This document shows, one piece after another, positions 1 through 13,033 of a stretch of DNA of 64,000 nucleotides. Origin of the DNA: Serendipita indica DSM 11827 (taxonomy: Eukaryota; Basidiomycota; Agaricomycetes; Sebacinales; Serendipitaceae). The translations under genes and the position numbers were made by a program. Numbering within the stretch: position 1 is the first letter of the stretch; every line of letters starts with the position of its first letter. A model generated the notes under the pieces. It was not told where the DNA came from and ran no database searches. It saw nothing but the letters and a program-made list of their open reading frames with translations. Where the stretch lies: the NCBI GenBank assembly GCA_910890315.1, contig CAJVGD010000002.1, positions 1,860,001 to 1,924,000 of the forward strand, written 5' to 3'.

Positions 1-19
1 TTTCCTTACATTTCCACAG

Positions 20-1496
20 TAAACTCTGAGCCACCGCCGGCTCCAGAGCTTCCGATTTCCCGTCAAACGTTATTATATGGACACACCCAAGAAGTAAATG
101 AATTATTCATGGGATGATGATGGTGTCTTATGCCGTCTCAGGTCTTCTGTGTCTCTTGGGCTCCTGAATACGCAGATCACGTCCTATTGGCATCAGGGTA
201 TGCGGCTACTACCGAAATATTTGTTGTGATTTACGTTCTCATAGATCAAAAGATAGCACGGCCAAAATTTGGAAGTTCACCGGCATCCACCATGGAAACC
301 TGGCCACACAACTGCTAGACTCCATAGAACACTGTAATGAAGAGGGCTACTCAGGGGAAGATGCGGACGTCACCTGTGTGGATTGGTCCTCGGACCACCT
401 TTGGTTGGCCACAGCAAGTTCAGATCACTTCGTACGAATGTGGAGCGTGGGAGAAGGCAAACTCAAAGCGACTCTCAAAGGACACACGGATTCTATAGCT
501 GCTGTCAGATTTTCGCCTGACAGTCATTTCCTTCTCAGCTCTGGGTACGATGGCGTGGTAATTCTCTGGTCTTTGCCTGCGATGAGAGTCCAGCATCGGT
601 ACGAGGATGGTGCCAACAGTACGTCGACCATTCTTGAATACTCCTTTTATTCAACGTTTATAGAAGCTTTCGTGGCCGACATCTCATGGCTCACCAACAA
701 CAACTTTATAACCACATGGACGGACAATCTGATCCATGTCTTTACTAGTTCGTCGACCATACCATTCCGGACGTTCCGTGGACATACAGATGAGATCAAC
801 TCAGTACGTGGCTCTCCGGATGGCAAGTATATCGCATCTGTTTCGGACGATTTAACCGTTCGCATCTGGAACCTTGAGACTCTGAGGATGGAATTCAAAG
901 AAGGAAGTCTACGACCGATCGCAGGCAGTGTCGGAGGGAACATGGGTCAAAACTGTATCCACACCCTACGAGCCCATAAGAGCTCGATAACGAGTTGTCG
1001 ATGGCTCCAAGCAGATTGGATCTCAGGCTCATCATCGACGGATGGTGTCAAGCGACTCGCAACGTGGGTGGATATCATTTCCATGAATTACGCATTTATC
1101 CTTTGCAGAATGAGCGACGGTGGGGAGCTTGGACCAGCTGTTTGTCTATGGGACGCAGTAGCTGGTGTGCTACTAAAGTCGTTCAATGATCATTCAGCTG
1201 TGACTTATGGGCTCTGTTTCCATCCAACTTTGCCCTATATGGCGACTGGTGCGATGGACGGTCGGCTGTACATTTACGATCTCAAGGTGAGAACACTACG
1301 CAAATCGAATGGGCGCGTTCTCATGACGTTTTAGACGCTTGAGATGATATGGTCTTGGACGGACCGCACAGAGCCATCGAGCAAAGTGGCAATCTACGAG
1401 GTTGACTGGAGCAATGACGGGAAGCGGCTGGCCGCTTGTCTCTCTAACGGTGCTGTCGCGGTTCTAGATGTAACCAATCTCGAAAATTCGAGCTGA
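20..1496 (+). CDS. TBL1: TBL1/Sif2-like WD40 co-repressor subunit (5' partial)
   Basis: WD40 propeller of the TBL1/TBL1XR1/Sif2 type, the scaffold that links histone deacetylases in SMRT/NCoR or Set3C co-repressors in the nucleus. The order and spacing of repeats follow TBL1: GHTQEVFCVSW, ADISWLTNNNFITTWTDN, then FRGHTDEINSV, HTLRAHKSSITSCRW and a last blade ending AVLDVTNLENSS at the stop. Introns inferred at 94-141, 198-244, 619-663 (45 bp, in frame), 1064-1108 (in frame) and 1287-1334; removing them restores continuous blades. The N-terminal LisH/F-box-like half lies upstream of the window or in its first bases. An insertion of about 20 residues precedes the CIHTL blade. Its stop is 125 bp from the convergent DCAF11 stop. 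TBL1 type is firm; the complex it joins is inferred. Confidence 0.8.
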
Positions 1497-1621
1497 AGAT
1501 GAGCAGCCGAACAGATATGGTGGAAGGGGGACACTTCTTGTGAACGGATGCAATATTGGTACAAGTGATACGAATCCGTGTATGCTTTCGGTCAGAAGAC
1601 TTGCTCATCGTGTCGTTACTT

Positions 1622-3806
1622 TCAATACCAACGACTGCCACCCCTTGGCGGGGCTGGTATCGGTCGTTCTCGCGCTTCTTGCCGCTCGCGCTCGATAAAG
1701 TCTTCAAGTCTACCTCCAAGCTTGTTCAAGCCTTTCCATTCGTGCTTGGCAACCTCGCTGTATGGTCTTTCTTGGGTGGCCCAACTGCAGCTCATGACTA
1801 CCGGTTCTTGCGAGTGCCACGCGACGTCGCGTACTACGAGCTGCGTCGCTCTGTACTCTCCTCGTTGCTTGACCATATTCGATGGGCTGTACTCTGTACC
1901 CGAGGGATCGTAGCCCATCTCGTTGACGTCGCTCCGGTCCATCCTCTGGACGAGCGTTCCATCGAGCGACCAAATGTGGACCATACCGTCTGCAGATCCA
2001 GAAAGGATATACCGGCTTCCCGTAGTTTCCGCAGGACTAAAGTTGCATCGGATCAATGTCCTCAGAACACTGTGGCCTCGGTAGCTCATAACCGAACAGT
2101 CTTGAGGATGGTGGTCATACTTCGGCTTTGGATATGCTTGTGCGCTGTGAAAATAAGAAGCCAGTCGAGACGAATATGACAATAACTCACCGGTAGTCAA
2201 AATCTGGGATACCATAGTCCTGCTTACGGACCTCGAGGAACGAGGTAAAGGACGACATCTTTCTCAGATCCCAGAGCTTGAGAGTTTGATCCTTGCCGTT
2301 TGAAATCACGTATCGACCATCTCCTTTTGGCGCAACGTAGGTGATTCCCTCCGTATGTCCAATCAATACGCCAGCCGGTTTGTGGGTCATACCCAACGAC
2401 CGTCGGTCCCTATAAATGGTTATTGGAAGCTCCAAATCAAGTGTATCGTGCTTACCAGACTTTGACAAAGCTGTCATCGGATGCGCTGATGAGTACATTG
2501 CCCCCACTATCTGCCCAACAGCAAGAATTGACATCCGCACGATGAGCTTCGATCTTTACCGAGCGCCTATCAGCCGCAAGGTCATAGACTGAACAGAGGT
2601 TAGGCCCGACAAGGTATTCGACGCCGTTACTTACCCATGAGTTTGCCGCTCCCGCCTGCGACAATTTCATTTCCATCTGCTGAGAACCGACAAGACCAGA
2701 TTCCATATCTATCATGCCAATCATAGTCACTCCGACTTTGGCCAAAGTTGATCGAGCGTTGCTCCGCATCCCCGTCCGGTGTACTGATGAATATAGATAA
2801 ATAAGGGGAAGAAAGGACTACTATACGCACGTGGATGCTAGGAAAACCTTTGGTGACATGATTGCGTAGGCAAGTAGACGATTGTCTGGACTGAGGTGCG
2901 AGTCTGTAATCGTCCATCCACCGGGGACGGCATGGACGCTCTTGATATGCTTCATGGTTGACACGTGATCCTGGTCAGAGTGTGCCTGCTGTAGCATTGG
3001 AGCCTTTGTGTCATAGATGTGAAGTCGAAAGTCTTGTACGCATGTATAATAAAACGAGGAATCTGGATATCGTCAGCTCGACAAGATCCAGTAAACATGG
3101 TAGAAGTAGATACCAGTGGAGAACTGTCCAGCGTACACATTGGCTCCATATCGAGCTACCACGGTACCAATTGTATTCGGTACAATGTCCTATAGCCGAT
3201 CCCGTCAATCAATCGAGCATTGGAAATCGCAATGTGACAACCTTGAATAAGTCTCCACGTTCAGGTTTTACGATAGACCGCCTAAGGGCGCGTAGTTTGG
3301 ACTGGAGTGGCTGCTTGGTAAGATTGGCCGCCGGGTCGCCAAAATCGCCCGTCTGCTGAAGCCTAACACCTTCGGGTTGAGGCTCAGAGGCGGCAGAATA
3401 CTGGTGATGGCGAACACCACGCCGCCTGAACCAGCCTCCACCGTCGTCGCTGTCATCGTCGTCGGCCGCAGCTGCAGATCGTCGTGTCTGGTTCAGGAGT
3501 GCCGCGAGGATCGCAAGAGTACGTCTCCCGCCTGCTCCATCGCCTGTATTATCTGAGAACCACGGTGAGCCCTCAGAAAGTCCTGACATGGACGGCAATA
3601 AGCCTGCAATACACACTCAGGAGCTCGTCCAAGCTGATTACAACCTCGTTTTCGGCCTCGTCTGCTGCCTGCTCCAGCATATCTTCCGCGTCCAACTGCA
3701 TATCGTCATCGTCTTCATCCATTTCGTCTTGTTCTGGGTCATAATCTTCGTCGTACTCGTTTTCATCCCAGTCTTCGAGGTCCATTTTCGGCTGAGTGGC
3801 GTCCAA
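1622..3806 (-). CDS. DCAF11: DCAF11/WDR23-like WD40 substrate receptor of CUL4-DDB1 ubiquitin ligase
   Basis: Multi-exon gene read on the minus strand. The start at 3806 opens a strongly acidic N-terminus (MDATQPKMDLEDWDENEYDE) as in DCAF11 proteins, followed by an Arg-rich linker and WD40 blades, including IEAHRADVNSCCWAD, SASDDSFVKVWDRRS, LIGHTEGITYV and ISNGKDQTLKLWDLR. The C-terminal part has the family signature YRGHSVLRTLIRC, the blade SGSADGMVHIWSLDG and a basic tail (RERQEARERPIP). The known role of the family is to present substrates to CUL4-DDB1; WDXR-like ends of blades fit DDB1 binding. Several short introns interrupt the gene and I did not fix every boundary. Convergent with the TBL1-like gene; its start is only 74 bp downstream of the IES1 stop on the same strand. 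Confidence 0.8.
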
Positions 3807-3879
3807 GGTTCAACTGCGATCGTTGTATATGTCATGTCACATCGTCCGATGATCACAGCCCAGTCGGTTACAAAGTATA

Positions 3880-5302
3880 CTACGGATTACAGAAAACATG
3901 TAAAATAGCAAGGCGGCGTTCTATAGTCATAAGTCAACAAGAAGAATGGACTAGCACGCGAAAACCTACCAAGAACTGACTGACCCAAAGGAGTTGCATC
4001 TTCATCTTCCGAGTCAATCACGGAGATTTTGACACGGTTCTTTGCATCTGAACAAAGTCAGGGAACCAGATTTTCTCAACGAAGGAACAGCTTACGATCC
4101 ACCAGATCCACAGGGGATGCCTCCAAAAGTGAGCTCCTCGCCGTTTGTTCGGTTTGCGCGAGGATACTGGCCTGCGCGGCTTGAGTAGCCGCTGCTGCCT
4201 GTGCAGTGGAGGCCGCTGGATCCACCAATGCATTGGGCTTGGGAGACGAATCACGAGACATGTTCGATTGTGTCTCCAATGCGGCAATCTCCTCTTGTAC
4301 TGCTCGACCAATAGCAGCCTTCTTCTTGATTGCCCTTTGTCCTCGTGCATTTCCTGCTGGTTCTCCTTTACCTTTGCCAGAGTCTTGTGCATACTCTGCT
4401 TCCGTCTTGTTCAGGAACTCTACTCGGTACTGGAGCATCCTCCGGCCATAGTCGAGTTCCTCTGGCGTATCAATGTTTTCCAATTCCATCTCTTCTATCG
4501 AGATGCGCGGTAGAGGCGGGGCGTACTTTTGGCTCTTTGCGGCTGGATCCTGAAAGGGATTCGGACCTTTGGAGTCTTCGAGGTACCGATAGAGCAACCA
4601 CAGGAGCGCTCGAGCGCGAGCAGCAGATGGGATAGGTGTCGGGAGGAAGAGATCCATGAATTCGCATTCTTTAAAGTGATCCTTAGTGATGGATGTACTG
4701 TGGACGGTGAATGCAAAGAGAGCAGCGACTGGATTACAGGCTGGCTTGAGGCCTGCCGCCTGGCGATTAAGTATGTCTGCTGGCGTTTGCACGGGTGGAC
4801 TCTCATTGCCAACGCATCCCTTTAGTACAGTCTTCATGCGAGCGGCATCGTACATGTGCTGTCGCGTCGTCTCGTCTCGTTGAAGGGCAGGAATCGAATG
4901 ATAATACCTCAGCGCCGTCCTCATATCTGGGTAGACTACATGGAGGTCAGCAAATGATGACACATCGGACATTCACTCACATGCTAACGTCGTGTTTATG
5001 CGACCGATGTTGACAAGGAGACACACTTGGGCCATGACCAGCCCAAATTCAGGAAACTGTTCCATCTTGATCCTCTGAGATCCTGTCATCTTCGAAGAGG
5101 CGAGAAGGGCTTTTCTGTAGAGTGTATTGAATGTGACCTTGTTGTTCGGCGCTGGGAGAGTGGGCTCGGTGAAGCATTGGGTGGTATCGTTGAACAAGGC
5201 CTGAAGAAAATCATATTGAATAGTCTTGCGGAGAAGAGGTTCGCCGTCGTTTCCTTTGATGATTAGGGGTCGTGGCGTGATGACCATGCTACGCTCGCTC
5301 AA
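3880..5302 (-). CDS. IES1: INO80 chromatin-remodelling complex subunit Ies1-like
   Basis: Starts MSERSMVITPRPL at 5302. The conserved fungal Ies1 blocks are visible in order: TIQYDFLQALFNDTT (residues ~28-42), KVTFNTLYRKALL, NIGRINTTLA, then after an intron YPDMRTALRYYHSIPALQ, PPVQTPADILNRQAAG and SAARARALLWLLYRYLE. The C-terminal third is low-complexity Ala/Gln/Ser-rich with a Lys/Arg patch. A first 3' exon ends in ...SPVDLVD; splicing to downstream exons gives AKNRVKISVIDSEDEDA and a stop at 3880-3882. Ies1 is a nuclear, fungal-specific subunit of the INO80 nucleosome remodeller. Divergent from TIM8 across 164 bp, so the two probably share a promoter region. The last two exons are less certain than the rest. 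Confidence 0.75.
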
Positions 5303-5466
5303 TTCTTATACGGGGAGTTGCTCGTAGACACATTACACACCTATCTTGACCCTTGTAGTCCGATCTCTCCATCTTCTCAACGCTTTTCGAGACCCTTAGT
5401 CGTTTACACTAGTCGAGGCGGCGGCCAAGGTTTCTCAACTTGACTCCGACCTCGACTTTTACATCA
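5303..5466. promoter_or_regulatory. IES1-TIM8 bidirectional promoter interval
   Basis: Only 164 bp separate the IES1 start codon (minus) from the TIM8 start codon (plus). No TATA box is obvious; the interval holds pyrimidine-rich tracts, as is common for fungal housekeeping genes. Confidence 0.5.
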
Positions 5467-5822
5467 ATGTCCGACGCTAAATTCGACGCAGCAACCCAGG
5501 TATGTGTTATAAATGACGTTTATCTGTTCTGACACGCGTTCAGGCCGAGCTGGCAAAGTTTTTGGAGATGCAGCAAGCCGAAGTGAGAATGAATACACAA
5601 GCACATAAGTTTACCTCTATGTGCTGGGACAAGTGAGCATCTATCTTGTTTTCACGCTTGAATCCGGCTCTCAACGTTCCAAACAGGTGCATAACTGGCA
5701 GCATTGGAGGTCGCTTTTCGAGGGGCGAGGAAGCCTGCTTGGTAAACTGCGTTGACAGGTTTCTTGATACGAGTTTGGCTATCATGAAGCGGTTACAAAA
5801 TCAGCAAGGAGAGCATTCTTAG
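5467..5822 (+). CDS. TIM8: Tim8, small TIM chaperone of the mitochondrial intermembrane space
   Basis: Three exons: 5467-5499, 5544-5632 and 5687-5822, with GT-AG introns of 44 and 54 bp. The spliced protein of about 85 residues carries the twin CX3C motif of tiny Tims: CWDKC and, 15 residues on, CLVNC followed by VDRFLDTSLAIMKRL. The N-terminus MSDAKFDAATQAELAKFLEMQ is typical of Tim8. The second intron splits the lysine codon within the first CX3C motif, so the unspliced reading hides the gene. Tim8 with Tim13 escorts hydrophobic inner-membrane precursors. Length and motif spacing are normal for the family. Confidence 0.93.
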
Positions 5823-6621
5823 ACGAGGTAGGCTTCTATTGCGCGTGTGTCAAGCCATTCTCATTTCCTTCTAGATACATATATATTGTATAGCTGGTAA
5901 TAATTTTTGCTATCGACACCCTCACTTGACAAATATCGCGTTCGGACTCTTCCCCTCTCTTCTTGAGATTGCACGGCATCTCGACACCTGCAGGGGCTGT
6001 CAGGAAGTCACCGACATTGTCTCTATCTGATCCGAAATGCTATGGCACCTCCCACTGGTAAAGGCGATACCGCCTTGCATATCTCAGCCAAGCGGCAGGG
6101 TCGAGAATGCCTTGCTTTCGCCTACAAAGTACTCTCGCAAGCTCTACCGTCCGACCATCGCGTGTTGCAATTCGCGGGGACGATGTTGGGGAGCACTGGT
6201 CGCAAACCTCGCATCTTGTTTGTCGACGAGGAGGACAAGTGTTTGAGATTGCTGGCTGCTTGAGATTAATTGATTGCTATGTATTTCTGAGGCCGTGTCG
6301 CTGCATGAACAAACCACGAGGCAGCGCGTGTCCGGAAGAGTATAATCGTCATTGTCAAGTGGAATGCCCTGGAAATTTCCGGGATAAAGCACAACAAGCG
6401 ATTTATGTGCCTTGTCCCATTGGGCGTCCAGTCTGTGGGTTCCCCAGCTTTGAGCCGACCACCACTTCTTGCATCCGGTTCTTGATGCCTGGAGAGTCGT
6501 TCTGATCCACAAAAGCTGTCCTAAAATCTCCTTTTCTCTCTTTTCTTCACTTTCATCCGCCAACCCGCCTTCCCTCGCTGTCATCACAGCCGTTTTTCTT
6601 TTCGCGACCTTCAACAAGACC
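5823..6621. other. Intergenic, no supported gene
   Basis: A 73-residue open frame at 6042-6263 (MAPPTGKGDTALHIS...) has no recognisable motif, no clear splice partners and a neighbour in another frame of similar length. I see nothing else. Confidence 0.5.
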
Positions 6622-7197
6622 ATGTCCCCGCCTACGTTTTACGTCCCAGACCTCGCTTTTCCAACTCAGGCAGCCACAAGAGATGCTCAGAGATCACCAG
6701 CGTCGTCCTTTAGCTCAAAGGCGCCCCCGCCGGTCGAGCTCGGGCGATTGAGCATATCTTCGACCACGGAACACTCCCGCCGCCATATATTCGCGATCAC
6801 GACGAGGAAACAGCCGTACCAGGGTATGAAGATGGCCAAGAAGTTCATACCATGGCTCGCAATCTGTTCCTCTACGGTTTTAGTGAGTATCCATCTTTGC
6901 CACATCCTTCGCCCTGGTCGCATCGGCCAATGCTTATAGACCTCTTTACTGATCACTTCTGATGCAGTGTTCCCGCCGTTTTGGCTCCTCGGTGCCCTGA
7001 TCCTGGTCATCCCGCTCACTCCGCCTGAGTCCTGGGCCGACAAGTCGCAGGAGCAAGTTCAGAGCATACTCGCTGCAATGAGAGTTGCAGAGCGTCGCTG
7101 GGCATGGCGCTGTGTCATGGCCCTTGCCAGTCTCATTCTAGTCATTCTCATCATCGTTGGATCCCTCCTACTCGCGCATCACTTTGGACGACTATAA
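6622..7197 (+). CDS. Small basidiomycete membrane protein with internal frame break
   Basis: Starts MSPPTFYVPDLAFP at 6622. Residues 1-43 reach APPPVELGRLSI; the continuation that resembles the rest of such proteins (EHIFDHGTLPPPY...NLFLYGF, to 6883) is in a different frame beginning near 6750. A GT-AG intron (donor in ttttaGTGAGT, acceptor gatgcAG) then joins to MFPPFWLLGALILVIPL, a linker with charged residues, and a second helix (CVMALASLILVILIIVGSLLL) ending at 7197. Two membrane helices with the loop FPPFW between are clear. No spliceable intron fits the frame change near 6730-6750, where a run of five C lies (gcgcccccgccgg), so either an assembly indel or a true frameshift is likely. 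Function unknown. Confidence 0.55.
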
Positions 7198-8234
7198 CAT
7201 TCTTCAACACACAAAAAACCCGGACAAAAAGTACATTTACCTGGCCTGTCTCCTGACCTCATCGCCACCCGACTCGCCTCCAAACCTCCGTCTTCGTTTT
7301 CTATCCGGCCTAACAACTCGTCGCCGCAAACTGATATTTACGGCATTCATCGTTGTCTTATCCTTTCGCTCAATGCGAAATCTGCATATCTCATCAACAT
7401 CTTTTCCTGCAATCCCCACTTGTCATGAAGTCACATGCAAACTATTCTCTCTGAGCCATTCTAATACCACTCTTCGATTCTGTATTTTCTTCACATTTGT
7501 ATTTGGCTCGAACCCCTATGCCCATGCGAAACCTCCCCGCCACCCATACTTTCTAATGTCCCTCGCTAGTCGTTCCCGGGAATTAGAAATACATTCACTC
7601 ATGAAACCGATCGAAATCGAGCTTCCTTTCATATGATTTTGGAGGCGAGTTCTGAGAAACATACCCATTGGTCAGGAGAAGGACGCCATTCAATTGCTGT
7701 CACAGATGCACTCTAAATATGAAGTTACACAAAGAATTGAAGCAGTCACGATTTCTCTGATGCGCAGAGACGCAAACCTTGGCACGACTTCCGTTCGCGG
7801 CTCGTGAAATCGTTGGAGACTGCTTCCGACTATAATGTTGACACATGACAAACCGGAGTATCCTTCGGGCTCTTACCATCTCAATTCAGCGGGCGGAGAC
7901 GAGTTGGCGCGATATCTCCGCGGCAGCCTCTCATAAACTCTTCCAGCTCTCTGTAGTTCCTCTAAAGATCCGCAGATTCTGTGAACCAAGGAACAGTGGC
8001 CTTCTCTCCCAAATACTAGGACCCCGGACCGTAGGTTTTCGAAGATCCGTGTCAATTACCCATTCTTTTCCCATTCGCCGACGAGAACCAAATAAGATGC
8101 CTCGGAACGTTTCCTTGGATCCTGCCTATTTACCGGAATAACGGATAGGCGGGTCGATTGGCCGTTCAGGCATACTTATACCCCCCCGTTAGTCCACAGC
8201 CGCTCTCGTTCTCTCGGGTATCTCGACTCTAGTC
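7198..8234. other. Intergenic, about 1 kb
   Basis: Pyrimidine-rich, no coding signal I can support. Includes the 3' region of the membrane-protein gene and the promoter of the CE16 gene; a TATA-like cttataccc lies about 55 bp before the CE16 start. Confidence 0.5.
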
Positions 8235-9797
8235 ATGAAGTCCCTTGCACTTCTTTCGATCTCTGTGTCGCTTCTTCCTGCTGTACTGGGGCAGCAAAGT
8301 GCCTGGGGGCAATGTTTGTATTTCAGGAGACGTTGACGAGTATTGACTTGTTCCAGGTGGTGGGCAAGGGTGGACAGGACCAACGACGTGTGTCAGTGGA
8401 TATACGTGTGTCTATTCCAACCCCTGTAGGCAGACCCATGCTCCATCCTTTCGACTTGCTGATCAACAACAGGGTATTCTCAATGTATCCCAGGGTCAGC
8501 TACGGGAAACACAAGCACGGGATCGAGCACGAGGCCAACTTCTAGCAGCAGCACGTCTCGGACGTCCTCTAGCACATCATCTGCCCCAGGGACATCTGGG
8601 ACGGGAACGGGAAAGTTCTGGTTCAGCTTCGGGGACTCGTATACGTGAGTGATTAAATCTCAATCATGCTTCATGTGCTGAGCCTCTAGTCAAACTGGGT
8701 TTTCGTATTCCGGAACTCAGCCTTCAAACAGCAACCCGTTCGGCAACCCGACTTACCCTGGTATTTGGATCGATTCTTCAAGCTTGCGTCAACTAACGAC
8801 CTATAGGCAATACGCCCTGTGGAAGCAATCCCAACTGGATTGACTATGCCGCCACCACTTACAATTCTGGCATCGTCAAGGTATGTAACCCTCATTAACA
8901 TGTGACAAGGATCTAATACGCCCCATATTATAGGTGTATAACCATGCATTTGGAGGAGCCACCATCGATGCGTCGATTGTCGCCCCTTGGTCTAGTAAGC
9001 CCCCAGAGCTCTATACGGGTTGTCACTTATACTCTCTTCTAGACACTGTGAAGACTTTGGTTGGTCAGGTCAACGATTTCCTGAACTACAACGCTCCTGG
9101 CAAGACGTACTACCCTAGCTGGTCTTCATCCAATACTTTGTTCAGTGTCTGGATCGGCATCAAGTAGGTGATCACCCTTGGTCATTCTTATTTTGACCCT
9201 TTGCAGTGATATTGGTCAGGCCTATTGGCGAGGTTCTGTGCCGAATATGGACACCCTCATGAACCGCTACTTCCGTAAGCATTTCAGGGCCATGGCGCAT
9301 TAATCTTATTATTATTTTCAGAACTTGTGCAGTCGATGTACAACGTTGGTGCAAGACATTTCTTGTTCCTCACCGTGCCGCCTGTTCAGCGTTCACCTTT
9401 GGTAAGCCTCCCCACTTTAGCTATGCTTGTTCTCAACAAAATAGATGCTCGGTCAAGGATCAACGAATACTGCCAATCAAAAGGCCGTCATTGCCGACTA
9501 CAATGCGAAGCTCAAAGCCAAGGCTGCTTCCTGGGCAGCTTCCAATGCGGGAGTAAGAAATCTCGTCCCAGGTGATTGCGTAAATCTGATTCGTTTTAGG
9601 CGACTGCTTTGGTCTACGACACCTCGACCGTGGTCAACGCCATTCTCGACAACCCATCTGCCTATGGACTACGTGACGCAACCTCTTACGGATCTGGAAA
9701 CACGTACGCATGGTGCGACAACTATCACATCTCCCCTGTCGTCCACAAAGCACTCGCCGCCGACCTATCCAAGCTTATCAAGGGCACTTACATCTAA
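8235..9797 (+). CDS. Secreted CE16 (GDSL) acetylesterase with N-terminal CBM1 cellulose-binding domain, copy 1
   Basis: Signal peptide MKSLALLSISVSLLPAVLG, then a fungal CBM1 starting QQSAWGQC and completed over two introns (GGQGWTGPTTCVSGYTC, then WYSQC; four cysteines, aromatic triad). A Ser/Thr-rich linker leads to the catalytic domain: block I FSFGDSYT with the nucleophilic Ser, NHAFGGATIDA, VWIGINDIGQAYW (block III GxND) and the C-terminal CDNYHIS holding the Asp-x-x-His pair. Ends SKLIKGTYI at 9797. About nine exons separated by 50-60 bp introns. CE16 enzymes remove acetyl groups from xylo-oligosaccharides; secreted, acting on plant cell walls. An inverted paralogue lies at 29567-31238, on the other side of the six-cysteine family cluster. 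Confidence 0.88.
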
Positions 9798-10171
9798 GTG
9801 AGGATGAGAGTGTATTCTATTCCATGGCTGAGCCTTTTCAGGTTACCTGAGGCTGATTCAAGGGGAAAAGATTGACGACTTGCTCCGGCAGTCGTTGCCT
9901 GTAGATAAAGCACCATCATTACAGATTCCTATACGCCTTGGTGAAAAGAAACGTAAGATACTGTGTCTCAATCTCCGGACCGGGCAGTTCCACGCAATAT
10001 AAACAGCCACGCGTAAATGATACTCTGCTTCTGCCAGTTTCAGGATACGCGGCTCGAGTTGTTCATGATCACAATTTGCTTTGTAGACGACATATTTGGG
10101 ACGACTTGATTCTAATAATCGGATTCAGAAGCAGGTTTACAATGCTAGGGCGATATAGCTAATTTATCTAA
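9798..10171. other. Convergent intergenic, no gene seen
   Basis: 374 bp between the 3' ends of the CE16 and TMEM256-like genes. No coding signal. Confidence 0.5.
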
Positions 10172-10764
10172 TTAGTGATTGACCTGTAGAGAGCTGAAGA
10201 CGTACCCGGATATCATCAATGTCCCTCCTACGGGAGTGATAGGTCCTAGGAATCTAAACCTATCGGGAAGAGTCAGCCCGGAGGTGAACAACTAGGTGAT
10301 AATCCCACCTTTCGCGGTTAAGAACCAATGCCATAATAGATGCAGAGAAGACGATTGAGCCGAAAAGAATAGCTGGCCCGGCGTAGACGTGTCTAGAAAA
10401 CCTGGGATGGCTCGAAATGACCAAGAGGGCGAGACCGTTGAAGATCTAGAGCTCGTTTGGGCGAATGTAAGAACACGAACAAGTAAATGCATACTGAATA
10501 GTTGGATGCTATTTTCCAGGATTCAAGTTGCTCGCTTGCCATACGTGAACGGAGGCCATGCGAGCCAAAGGCCCCAGCAATCATCCCGACGGCCACTATA
10601 AAGCCTCATAAATATATAAAATCACTGCATAGAGGATGATTACTCGAGATGGCACCAGATTTCCAGAGAAATGAGGGCGTTATAAAGGACGACTGGACGA
10701 AACGTGAGCCTGTCGTCGTCGGAGAAGGATGATCTGGCAAGAGAGCAGATGATTCGCTTGCCAT
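10172..10764 (-). CDS. TMEM256/DUF423 family small membrane protein
   Basis: Minus-strand gene starting MASESSALLPDHPSP at 10764. Exon 1 ends FLWKSGAIS; after a short intron comes MAVGMIAGAFGSHGLRSR, the hallmark N-terminal helix of DUF423 (G-A-F-G-x-H-G-L). Splicing continues through SYSIFNGLALLVISSHPRF, FGSIVFSASIMALVL and RFRFLGPITPVGGTLMISGY to the stop at 10172-10174. Four hydrophobic segments are visible, as in the family. Function in fungi is unknown; bacterial and animal relatives are also uncharacterised integral membrane proteins. The start is the first Met that gives a compact N-terminus; an upstream Met at about 10953 in the same frame is possible but would overlap the LYS1 promoter region. 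Confidence 0.75.
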
Positions 10765-11032
10765 TTGTGACTTGGAATCTAAGTGCAAGCGAGCAAAGGC
10801 TATCTCCGATTTTTGGCGGAAACTCGTCGAAGTCGTAGGCCGAAAGAGCGAGCCGAGAGCCGTGGGGGCAATCGAAGAGCCACCGTCCATAGAAAAGCTC
10901 TTTGCGGGACGAGTCATAACTTGGAAGCGAGTCAGCAACAAATAAGGCCACAAGTCTTAAACCTCTCCATCTCTTCTACCCCTTCGACTTTTCAACGTAC
11001 TCATAAAATAGCTTCCTTGAAAGAGACTTGAG

Positions 11033-12316
<1,284 letters not shown>

Positions 12317-12566
12317 ATGTATATCAAAATTACCAGAGCATCTGCTCGTCTGAATAGGAAGAGAATAGACAGAATTAGGCGCAGCATGCTAATGGGGACT
12401 CTCAAGTCAGGTTATGGGTCTGTCAACAGGTAGATGGTTGAGATTTCTTAAGAGGTTACATCGTTTGGACCCGGAGTGCGATATCATAGCGTGGCGTCTG
12501 AAGACGATTGAATTTCCGTGTCAATGATACATACACCCCATCAACATTGCGTTTAAACGACAGGGA

Positions 12567-13033
12567 TTAGTATTGCGGAGGACCCGCTGGGGGAGCATAG
12601 GTCGGTTGACTGTAAGAAGCGTTGTATTCGTTCTGATGTTGGTTATAGTTTGTGCTGGTATTTTGATTGTACTGTTGTTGATAAGGTTGTTGAACGGGAC
12701 CGGGGCCGGGGGCATATACGGGTTGTGCGGGTTGTGCGGGTGTGGTCATAGGGAGCTCGGAGGTCTTGGACTTGCGGCGTTTGAGCATTTTCATGATGCA
12801 GAAAACGCATACACAGAATAGGATGACGGCGACGACTAGAAAACATGCGTTAGTTGAAAGTGAAAGGGGGGGTTTGGGTGCCAACCTATGACGACGACAA
12901 TTGCAATGATGACACCCTTTGCGAGAGATCTGCTGCGCGAGGATGTGGTGCTCTTGGCCGCTACGTCTGCCGCGAGTGAGGCAAGAACAAGCAGGGGGAA
13001 CAAGAGTCGTGATGGAATATTCCTAGAGGTCAT
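12567..13033 (-). CDS. Small type I membrane protein: signal peptide, one helix, Pro/Gln/Tyr-rich tail
   Basis: Two exons (13033-12886 and 12835-12567) around a 50 bp intron. Signal peptide MTSRNIPSRLLFPLLVLASLA, a luminal stretch of only about 15 Ser/Lys/Arg-rich residues, then a helix (GVIIAIVVVIVVAVILF) leading into cysteines (CVCVFC, candidate palmitoylation sites), a basic stop-transfer (KMLKRRKSK) and a P/Q/N/Y-rich cytoplasmic tail ending PAGPPQY. The intron falls inside the helix. No family recognised; the layout recalls the gene at 13538-14600 and the PalI tail. It may be a membrane adaptor, but that is inference. Confidence 0.6.

Noticed and set aside
6042-6263. 73-codon open frame ending RILFVDEEDKCLRLLAA
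   Set aside because: No motif, no neighbours to splice to, overlaps similar-length frames on both strands.
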